Assembly (NCBI GenBank): GCA_947173865.1
Contig: CAMWGS010000097.1
Location: 1-7,444, forward strand
Direction: 5' to 3'
DNA length: 7,444 nucleotides
Origin: an uncultured Ruminococcus sp.
Lineage (GTDB): Bacteria; Bacillota; Clostridia; Oscillospirales; Ruminococcaceae
Positions 1 through 5,358 of this stretch are shown piece by piece. Numbering within the stretch: position 1 is the first letter of the stretch; the number at the start of each line of letters is the position of its first letter. The position numbers were made by a program, and so were the translations under genes. Below the pieces are notes generated by a model, which searched no databases, was not told where the DNA came from, and worked only from the letters and a program-made list of their open reading frames with translations.

Positions 1-279
1 TTCTTTGGAAAGTCTTTTATCAGAATTGTAATCATAAAATAACCGGAGTCCGTCGTCTTTGGACATTACACTAACCTGACCGAAATTATTATATTCGTAA
101 AAATATCTGAATGGTTTATATGGCGGTTTAATCATAAGAATCATATTATCATGTTCATTATATTAAAAATAATATGTATGTTTAAGTTGACCGTCAACGT
201 AATGTGCAAGAGTTTGTCTGTAAACGGCATTTTCAGGGATTTCAATATCATTAATACTTTTATCAGGAATTTTCTTCAT
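1..279 (-). pseudogene. Interrupted gene of unknown function with in-frame TAA, running off the left edge
   Basis: A well-formed start is visible: AAGGAG at 288-293 with eight bases to an ATG at 277-279, overlapping the end of the HAD-like gene. The frame reads 38 codons (MKKIPDKSINDIEIPENAVY... ending KHTYYF), meets TAA at 163-165, then stays open in the same frame for 54 codons to the window edge (beginning YNEHDNMILMIKPPYKPF). The later part is rich in Tyr, Phe, Asn and Asp and looks protein-like, with no ribosome binding site before its own Met codons. This is best read as a nonsense mutation in a longer gene or a sequence error; a short 38-residue peptide plus an unrelated frame is less likely. 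I do not recognise the product. Confidence 0.6.
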
Positions 280-745
280 ATAAAATTCTCCTTATGCGGA
301 TTATCTCATTTTTGATGTTGTCCGTCCATCCTATGTCAATTTTTTTCAGAAGGTACACACGAAATCCATATGAAATACCGTTCTGATAAACCGAAATTTC
401 GTCATCAACGTGCAGGTCTATGTGGTACTTTGAGGGATATTTTGACGGCATTATTTCCGTGTTGTTTCCCTGTACCTCTTTTGCATGACGTTTGCCGTTT
501 ATTATGTTGTCGATTTTTATGCCGTAGTGCCTGAAAATAGATTTTATGTACCTCTCCGAACGGAAAGACGTTATATAAATCCATAGTTCAATATTGTTTT
601 GGTTTATCCATTGCAGGAGTTCAGGAGTACCTTTTCTTAATCTGTCCCTGTAAATCCTGTCCAGCGGAAAGTTAAGACTGTTTTCCGCTGGAACTTTTTC
701 GGGATTTACAAAAAGTGTTTCGTCCAAATCAAAAGAAGCAATCAT
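263..745 (-). CDS. HAD-superfamily hydrolase-like protein
   Basis: A 160-residue cytoplasmic protein with the motifs of HAD phosphatases: motif I FDLDET with nucleophile D6 and D8, motif II ending YITS (T59), a candidate motif III lysine at K103 or K106, and motif IV in HIDLHVDDE (D114, D115). No cap domain of any size fits in this length, so it resembles the small uncapped members. Substrate cannot be told; a nucleotide or sugar phosphatase role is only a guess. The ATG is preceded by AGAGG at 754-758, eight bases away. It overlaps the membrane-protein gene by 17 bases upstream and the interrupted frame by 17 bases downstream. Confidence 0.82.
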   Translation of the reverse strand: MIASFDLDETLFVNPEKVPAENSLNFPLDRIYRDRLRKGTPELLQWINQNNIELWIYITSFRSERYIKSIFRHYGIKIDNIINGKRHAKEVQGNNTEIMPSKYPSKYHIDLHVDDEISVYQNGISYGFRVYLLKKIDIGWTDNIKNEIIRIRRILYEENS

Positions 746-1139
746 AATCCATGCCTCTTTTATACGCTGTCGTAAAACTCGGGAGAAGAAACAAAATAAT
801 TACTGTTATAATGGCATAAAAAATCCACTTTATAATCTGTTTTCTGCCGTTTTTTATACTGAAAACCATGTCTGCAATCATCATGAGTATAAGCATTATT
901 GATATTTTGTCGTTGTAATGCATAGCAAGATTCATGCCTGTATCGTCAAGCCAGTGAAAATATTCCTTTATGCCGTGATTTTCACAAAATTCCCATACTT
1001 TATAATAAATGCTAAGATCTGGGTCATAGTTTAAAATCGTTATAACGTTTATAAGTATATATGTAATGCATAACGGGAAAATCAGCAGTTTATTGAACGA
1101 AAGCAAAAGTTTTACTATTGACTTCTTGAATTTTGTCAT
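729..1139 (-). CDS. Small membrane protein of unknown function
   Basis: A 136-residue protein I do not recognise. Hydrophobic segments at about residues 17-37, 79-95 and 103-121 suggest three membrane helices, with a basic N-terminus (KFKKSIVK) probably inside. Between the first two helices is a loop of ~40 residues rich in aromatic and acidic residues (for example YYKVWEFCENHG and YFHWLDDTG), probably extracytoplasmic. The start ATG shares its A with the purO TAA (TAATG) and no strong ribosome binding site is visible, so it is likely translated by coupling to purO. Its 3' end overlaps the HAD-like gene by 17 bases. The tight packing suggests it is part of the same transcript, but nothing links it to purines. 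Confidence 0.72.
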   Translation of the reverse strand: MTKFKKSIVKLLLSFNKLLIFPLCITYILINVITILNYDPDLSIYYKVWEFCENHGIKEYFHWLDDTGMNLAMHYNDKISIMLILMMIADMVFSIKNGRKQIIKWIFYAIITVIILFLLPSFTTAYKRGMDYDCFF

Positions 1140-1852
1140 TACTTGTTCTTGTTTACAATTCTTGTCTCCTCTGTACCGTCCTCAAGATTTACATAGCGTA
1201 CAAACAACGATACTTTATTATCTTCATTGAGACTGTTCCAGAGCATATCTGTAAACTCATCTATACCGCCCTTGATGCCTACTAACTTAGGTTCGCCCTC
1301 AAAACTCGGGAGCGGATTTCCGTCGCCCATGTATGTGTGAATGAAATGTCCCTCACCTGCTATGGGATTGCTGTATGTGAAAGTATGTCTCAAACATGAA
1401 TCGGGATTACCGTTTGCACTCTTTAAGATAGACATTGCATAGTTGAAACCGCCGTCCTCAAAGTGAAGTATACCCGAAATTCTCGGTGTGTAGTTTGGTG
1501 CGTCGTCCTCAAACTCTCTTGTTCTGAGAGACTGTTCAAATGTGTACTGCTTATCCATAAGTTCATAGATAGTGTCTGTCTGGTCACCGTTTGTGACGAT
1601 AAGCTTGTTTCCTAAAACTCTTACGGGTGCGTATATGATAAGGTGAGGGTCTGTAAGTTTGGACGGGTCAAAAGCTTCTGTGCGGATTCCTCTGCCCTCC
1701 TCGACAAAGACACGGTTACGGCTGTTTTCACTTCTGCCCATGATAAAATATGCTGTAACTGCATACTTACCGCACTCGCTTGTGCCTATGATTATACCTC
1801 TGCCGGGGTATGCGTTTGAACTGAGTTCTTTTGAAATATCAAGTCTTTCCAT
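1139..1852 (-). CDS. purO: PurO-type IMP cyclohydrolase
   Basis: A 237-residue protein of the IMP cyclohydrolase family first defined in archaea as PurO (IMP_cyclohyd). It closes the ring of FAICAR to give IMP, the last step of de novo purine synthesis. The cyclohydrolase half of PurH is unrelated in sequence. Family-type blocks are YPGRGIIIG (residues 15-23), YAVTAYFIMGRSENSRNR (30-47), NGDQTDTIYE (88-97), DDAPNYTPRISG (116-127) and GEGHFIHTYMGDGNP (166-180). AAAGGAG at 1864-1870 lies 11 bases before the ATG and overlaps the previous stop. The TAA overlaps the next ATG by one base. Its place in a cluster with purF, purM and purN agrees with the role. A partner AICAR transformylase lacking a cyclohydrolase domain is expected elsewhere. 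Confidence 0.9.
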   Translation of the reverse strand: MERLDISKELSSNAYPGRGIIIGTSECGKYAVTAYFIMGRSENSRNRVFVEEGRGIRTEAFDPSKLTDPHLIIYAPVRVLGNKLIVTNGDQTDTIYELMDKQYTFEQSLRTREFEDDAPNYTPRISGILHFEDGGFNYAMSILKSANGNPDSCLRHTFTYSNPIAGEGHFIHTYMGDGNPLPSFEGEPKLVGIKGGIDEFTDMLWNSLNEDNKVSLFVRYVNLEDGTEETRIVNKNK

Positions 1853-1868
1853 GATAAAACATTCTCCT

Positions 1869-2360
1869 TTATATTTGATTTATATAATTGTATTCACCGG
1901 TGACGTATTCACGCCATGGCGAATAATCATTGAATGAACTGAGATAAACAACGTTATTGTCAATTATGTCAATTTCCATACCATGTTCAATTTCCCAGTC
2001 GCATCTACATTCAAGCTGATAACCGATTCTGTTTTTGTCTTTGGGTTCTTCGATTATAAGCATTTGCGGTCTGAAACATTTCAGCATTTCAAGTGCAGGA
2101 GTTTCGGCAGTGACGGAAATTTTCATTTTTTCGTAAACATCGCCACCAACTTCTTCCATAAAATCAAGACAGTAAGCCTTAGCACCTTTGCATATAGTTT
2201 CAACAAGTTTACTGTTAAGGCTGTTGAAATGTTCGGCACATTTCTGTGCGTACTCAATGCTTGCTCCTTCTTTAATCATGACTTCCATTTCAGTATGAAA
2301 TATTTCAGAGTAAATTTTTTCCTCAATGCCATAACAACCTTGTTTTATATCAGTAATCAC
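1869..2360 (-). CDS. Unknown 163-residue protein, copy 2 (GTG start)
   Basis: Paralogue of the gene at 2499-2990, collinear over all 163 residues. It keeps YAQKCAEHFN, GAKAYCLDFME, LIIEEP, YQLECRCDWEIEHGMEIDI and the NYINQI end; differences cluster at surface-type charged positions, for example the segment after LDFME. The start codon is GTG (2358-2360) where copy 1 has ATG; upstream is GACGTTGAAAAA with no good ribosome binding site, and the same frame stays open upstream through the purO remnant without a standard start, so the true N-terminus and expression level are uncertain. Its TAA overlaps the AAAGGAG site of purO. Function is unknown; the DUF6985/DUF2004 resemblance is tentative. Confidence 0.78.
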   Translation of the reverse strand: MITDIKQGCYGIEEKIYSEIFHTEMEVMIKEGASIEYAQKCAEHFNSLNSKLVETICKGAKAYCLDFMEEVGGDVYEKMKISVTAETPALEMLKCFRPQMLIIEEPKDKNRIGYQLECRCDWEIEHGMEIDIIDNNVVYLSSFNDYSPWREYVTGEYNYINQI

Positions 2361-2372
2361 TTTTTCAACGTC

Positions 2373-2482
2373 TTTCTGCCCATGATGTATTATAACGGCA
2401 TACTTATCATACTGCCTGTAATTATATCTTTTCTGATATATGTGTCTGAACTGAGTTCTTTTGCAATATCAAATTCTTTTAT
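2373..2482 (-). pseudogene. Decayed 5' fragment of purO between the two paralogous genes
   Basis: On the minus strand this stretch aligns with the first ~40 codons of the intact purO (about 1731-1852). A 24-base segment coding DIxKELSS differs at one base, and the motif GGGCAGA recurs at 2375-2381 and 1733-1739. The ribosome binding site AAAGGAG is preserved just upstream, but the start ATG has become ATA (2480-2482). Net loss is 12 bases over the aligned stretch, placed so that the frame shifts and a TAA follows after 30 codons. It is a leftover of a tandem duplication and is not expected to make a PurO product. Confidence 0.8.
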
Positions 2483-2498
2483 GATAAAATATTCTCCT

Positions 2499-2990
2499 TT
2501 ATATTTGATTTACATAATTGTATTCATCGGTGTCGTATTCAAGCCATGGTGAATAGGCGTTGAATGAACTGAGATAAACAACTTTATTGTCAAGTATGTC
2601 AATTTCCATGCCGTGTTCAATTTCCCAGTCGCAGTTGCATTCAAGCTGATAGCCGATTTTATTTTCGTCGTCGGGTTCTTCGATTATAAGCATAGTTGGT
2701 TTGAAACATTTCATCATTTCAATTGCTGGCGTTTCGGAAGTTACGGGAATTGTCAGTTCCTCATCCCAGTCTCCCGACGCTATTTCCATGAAGTCAAGAC
2801 AGTAGGCTTTTGCACCTCTGCAAATAGTTTCAACCATTTCACTGCTGAGGTTATTAAAATGTTCGGCACATTTCTGTGCATATCCAATGTCTACTTCCTC
2901 GTCAATCATGACTTCTATTTCAGTATTGAATACTTTGGAGTACAATTTTCCCTCAATACCGAATTCGCCTTTTCTTATATCTGTAATCAT
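2499..2990 (-). CDS. Unknown 163-residue protein, copy 1 (possible DUF6985/DUF2004-like)
   Basis: A soluble, acidic protein with no signal peptide or membrane segment. Visible features are a helical part with YAQKCAEHFNNLSSEMVE (about residues 37-54), a CRGAKAYCLDFME stretch, and a C-terminal part with YQLECNCDWEIEHGMEI and a closing SPW motif. The 'C-x-W-x-x-EHG-x-x-I' pattern reminds me of the DUF6985/DUF2004 group, which includes many small orphan or immunity-like proteins, but I cannot confirm membership. It begins with ATG overlapping the purN TAA by one base; the nearest purine-rich site (GGAAAGG) is about 13 bases upstream, so coupling to purN is likely. It is about 72% identical by hand count to the copy at 1869-2360, with equal length and no gaps. 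Confidence 0.8.
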   Translation of the reverse strand: MITDIRKGEFGIEGKLYSKVFNTEIEVMIDEEVDIGYAQKCAEHFNNLSSEMVETICRGAKAYCLDFMEIASGDWDEELTIPVTSETPAIEMMKCFKPTMLIIEEPDDENKIGYQLECNCDWEIEHGMEIDILDNKVVYLSSFNAYSPWLEYDTDEYNYVNQI

Positions 2991-3613
2991 TATTTTACAT
3001 ATGCCTTTCCGTTGATGATTTCAATTCTGTCCTGACAGAACAGTGAAACAGCTTCGGGAAGAAGTTTCCACTCAACGTTTTCCATGATACGACGCTGTAA
3101 AATTTCGGGGGTATCATCATTTTCAACATTTACAGTACCTTGCAGGATTATTGCACCTGCATCTGCCTTTTCGTTGACGAAATGTATAGTTGCTCCCGAC
3201 ACCTTGACACCGTATTCAAGTACGGCTTCGTGTACTTTAAGTCCGTAATATCCCTCACCGCAGAATGACGGTATAAGTGCAGGGTGAACGTTTATAATCT
3301 TGTATGCGTATTCTTTTGTTACACATTCGTCAAGAATGGTCATGAATCCCGCAAGTACAACAAGGTCGGCTTTTTCCTCACGTAGTGCGTCAAGTATTGC
3401 CATACTGTAACTTACACTGTCGGAGTATTCCTTTCTCGGAATAACTTTTGTTGCGATGTCATTGTTTTTTGCTCTTTCAAGTGCGTAAACTTCAGGTTTT
3501 GAGGAAATTACACAGGTAATTTTACCGTTCTTTATAATGCCCGATTTCTCAGCATCAATAAGAGCCTGCAAATTTGTTCCTCCGCCTGAAACGAGAACCA
3601 CTATATTTTTCAT
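2990..3613 (-). CDS. purN: Phosphoribosylglycinamide formyltransferase (PurN)
   Basis: PurN transfers a formyl group from 10-formyltetrahydrofolate to GAR, giving FGAR, step 3 of purine synthesis. The start is placed at MKNIVVLVSGGG (ATG 3611-3613), preceded by GGAGGA at 3621-3626 with seven bases between; an in-frame ATG 21 bases upstream would overlap the TM2 stop and put the binding site inside the gene. This gives 207 residues, normal for the family. The phosphate-binding loop SGGGTNLQAL is residues 9-18. The catalytic triad known from E. coli PurN (Asn, His, Asp) is present as N108 and H110 in INVHPALIPSF and D151 in ADAGAIILQ. The TAA stop overlaps the next ATG by one base (TAATG). Confidence 0.96.
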   Translation of the reverse strand: MKNIVVLVSGGGTNLQALIDAEKSGIIKNGKITCVISSKPEVYALERAKNNDIATKVIPRKEYSDSVSYSMAILDALREEKADLVVLAGFMTILDECVTKEYAYKIINVHPALIPSFCGEGYYGLKVHEAVLEYGVKVSGATIHFVNEKADAGAIILQGTVNVENDDTPEILQRRIMENVEWKLLPEAVSLFCQDRIEIINGKAYVK

Positions 3614-3627
3614 AGCTTTTTCCTCCG

Positions 3628-4017
3628 TTACCATTTTGAAATACGTCTTTCTTTGCTGTCATAGAATTTGCCTATGATTATTGTAATGAGGTCAATAACA
3701 GTTCCTATGAATAAACAGCCGGCTGTGCAAAGCCATAAAATTCCCGTTCCGATATGACCGGTATAGAAACGGTGAAAGCCTCCCAGTCCGAAAAATCCGA
3801 GACAGCAAAGTATTATTGAAGTGGATTTCTTTTTTCTTGATATTTCTTCCATCGGATTTTGGTTTATTGTAATGTTCTGTACAATGTTCTGTGTTACGTT
3901 GCGTGTTACGTCCTGAAACATTTCGTTGACAGTTTCGCCTGCCGACTGGTTTATAACCGAATCGCAGTATTCACATTTTGCATAATGTGTTTCTGCTCCG
4001 CAGTAAGGACATTTCAT
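3628..4017 (-). CDS. Zinc-ribbon TM2-domain membrane protein
   Basis: Start chosen at the ATG encoding MKCPYCGAE (4015-4017), which has AAAGGAG at 4026-4032 eight bases upstream; an in-frame ATG 21 bases earlier overlaps the previous stop and lacks this spacing. The 129-residue protein has a zinc-ribbon-like head (C3, C6, C15, C18), then an unusual Asn/Val/Thr/Gln-rich linker (about 37-54, with alternating NVTQNIVQN pattern), a basic KKK patch, and a TM2 domain (about 66-118): two hydrophobic helices with the family signature GLGGFHRFYTGHIGTGIL and a conserved Asp in VIDLITI. TM2 proteins are small inner-membrane proteins; in bacteria their role is generally unknown. It lies between the DUF3592-like gene and purN, 14 bases before the purN start. 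Confidence 0.88.
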   Translation of the reverse strand: MKCPYCGAETHYAKCEYCDSVINQSAGETVNEMFQDVTRNVTQNIVQNITINQNPMEEISRKKKSTSIILCCLGFFGLGGFHRFYTGHIGTGILWLCTAGCLFIGTVIDLITIIIGKFYDSKERRISKW

Positions 4018-4030
4018 TATAATCACTCCT

Positions 4031-4498
4031 TTATCCATTTGTTTGTGACAGTATAAAGAGGATAACCGAGATTATACCTCCGATTGCAATAAAACGGTAA
4101 TATGTTGATGTGAGGTCGTCTTCACGCCCCATAAAGTAAAATGATATGGGATTTTCGGGGTCATAGCATATCATTGTTTCAGTTCCTGTTTCATAGCGTT
4201 GTTTACGTTCAACGATAGTATAGACGGAAGTTATTTCCCTGCCGTCCTCTGTGGTATATTTTACAATCGGGCAGAATCCTTTTCCTGTCTTTGTTGTATG
4301 GTAGCCTGTTATTTCTCCATATACTGCGATACTGTCAGCTGTGCTTTTTCGTATTTTAAATATATGAATGAAAAATATCACAAACATCATTCCGTATATA
4401 ATCAGCAGACCGTATATAAGGTGTCCCATGCGGAAGAATACGGCAAGCACTATCATTGAAACAACCGCCCATATAATATCAATTGTACTTACTTTCAT
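4031..4498 (-). CDS. DUF3592-like membrane protein
   Basis: A 155-residue protein of unknown function. Hydrophobic segments at about residues 7-23, 27-47 and 134-151 predict three membrane passes. Between the second and third lies a soluble segment of ~85 residues containing GEITGYHTTKTGKGFCPIVKY, then YETGTETMICYDPENP; the pattern of a G-x-I/V strand, an 'x-P-V-V-x-Y' strand and a final 'YDPENP' is characteristic of DUF3592 proteins. The family has no established biochemical role that I can name. The ATG is two bases after the expansin TAA with no clear ribosome binding site, implying reinitiation after the expansin. Its stop TAA is embedded in the ribosome binding site of the TM2 gene. Family call is by recognition of the pattern, not by search. 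Confidence 0.75.
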   Translation of the reverse strand: MKVSTIDIIWAVVSMIVLAVFFRMGHLIYGLLIIYGMMFVIFFIHIFKIRKSTADSIAVYGEITGYHTTKTGKGFCPIVKYTTEDGREITSVYTIVERKQRYETGTETMICYDPENPISFYFMGREDDLTSTYYRFIAIGGIISVILFILSQTNG

Positions 4499-4500
4499 AT

Positions 4501-5358
4501 TTATTTCGGTAACTGGACGTGTCCCTGTATTATTTCGGTATCGTCATATGAAAGAGGAATATTTTCGTCAATGACCATCTGTCCATATATATCCGTGATT
4601 CTGAACGTAAACGGACCTTTCCCCATTTTATCGGATTCAAAATAATTGTACTGACGACGTTCTATTTCGACAAATTCACCGTTTTCGTCAAGACATTCCA
4701 GCCTTGTAATCGGATAACGGTGGTTTCTGACCTGAACACCGCACCAGTATTCAGTAGTACCCTCTTTGTATTTATATGAAACAGGTTCATTTTCAGCACT
4801 GTCAAGCGGTATGATTTTCCAGCTTACAGGAACACGTCCCTTTTCAGCGGGAGCAATAAGCGGAAAAGCATCTGTATATAAATCGATGTCACCTTTTTTT
4901 CCTTCGGGGAGCAGGTCGGTGACAAGCATATTGATAGTGCCTAGTTCCCCCGTTACTTCAATATATGCACCTGCAAGCTGTGCGTTGTTGTAGTCGGCAA
5001 GGTTCATTGCGACTATCCAGTAGTCTCTTGAAACAGGGTCAAGCATTGCACAGCCTCCCTCATAGCCTCCGCCGTAGAAAGTTCCGTCACCTGTATGTAC
5101 AGTCCCCTTGGGTTCAAGTATGCACGACTCATCTATAGTATATGTATTGTCATTGTCAGAAAAGTCGGCATTACGTCCGAGAATAAAATTATTTATTGCG
5201 TTCAGTTTTTCTGCGGACGCTCCGTCACGGCGTGCCGATACCAAGTCAAAGCTGTCAACACTTCCGTCGGAATTCACGTCAAGGGAATCACCTGCTGACA
5301 TTGCAGGAAGTGCGGACACTGCCAACAAGACAGCAAGTGATATTATTATTTTTTTCAT
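4501..5358 (-). CDS. Secreted bacterial expansin with an N-terminal dockerin-like module
   Basis: This 285-residue protein begins with a signal peptide (residues 1-22, probable cleavage after AMSA). Residues 27-38 form a dockerin-type calcium loop (D27, N29, D31, D35, D38), followed by a helix resembling a second dockerin repeat (LNAINNFILGR, 52-62) that has no second loop. Residues ~86-180 match the double-psi beta-barrel of bacterial expansins: GYEGG, LAGAYIEVTG, VTDLLPEG and GDIDLYTDAF. D148 and D159 align with Asp71 and the essential Asp82 of Bacillus subtilis EXLX1/YoaJ. Residues ~190-285 match its cellulose-binding CBM63 domain (KYKEG, VQVRNHRYP, QYNYF, and the C-terminal GHVQLP). Expansins loosen cellulose networks without hydrolysis; the dockerin-like part suggests cohesin docking outside the cell. 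The ATG overlaps the purM TGA, and the nearest purine-rich SD-like stretch is ~15 bases away, so translation is probably coupled. Expansin assignment is firm; function of the reduced dockerin is inferred. Confidence 0.9.
   Translation of the reverse strand: MKKIIISLAVLLAVSALPAMSAGDSLDVNSDGSVDSFDLVSARRDGASAEKLNAINNFILGRNADFSDNDNTYTIDESCILEPKGTVHTGDGTFYGGGYEGGCAMLDPVSRDYWIVAMNLADYNNAQLAGAYIEVTGELGTINMLVTDLLPEGKKGDIDLYTDAFPLIAPAEKGRVPVSWKIIPLDSAENEPVSYKYKEGTTEYWCGVQVRNHRYPITRLECLDENGEFVEIERRQYNYFESDKMGKGPFTFRITDIYGQMVIDENIPLSYDDTEIIQGHVQLPK

Larger units (their letters stand above)
1733..2990 (-). repeat. Tandem duplication: unknown gene plus start of purO
   Basis: Two direct units are seen: 2375-2990 (copy 1 of the 163-residue gene plus purO remnant) and 1733-2360 (copy 2 plus the start of intact purO). 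Similarity is highest across the 3' end of the unknown gene and the following spacer: from the spacer through TATATTTGATT and on to the TATTCA-CGGTG stretch, the two differ at only about three of 53 positions. The protein copies differ more (about 72% identity), so the duplication is old or the copies have diverged under selection. Confidence 0.85.

Noticed and set aside
1..279. A frameshift as the cause of the left-edge interruption
   Set aside because: The frame before and after the TAA is the same, so a single base insertion or deletion does not explain it; a nonsense substitution does.
1983..2552. A 189-codon open frame on the plus strand
   Set aside because: It lies antisense to the second unknown paralogue, and a similar open frame (2613-3035) lies antisense to the first copy, as expected from duplicated sequence. 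The product is rich in Phe and lacks recognisable motifs or a ribosome binding site.
3614..3634. A seven-residue longer PurN start (MVTEEKA)
   Set aside because: It would overlap the TM2 stop and swallow the GGAGGA site that is ideally spaced for MKNIVV; PurN proteins normally begin at this MKNIVVLVSG-type strand.
4501..5358. The protein as an RlpA-like lytic transglycosylase or generic barrel protein
   Set aside because: RlpA shares the double-psi barrel, but the second domain with VQVRNHRYP and the final GHVQLP match the CBM63 half of bacterial expansins, so expansin explains the whole length.
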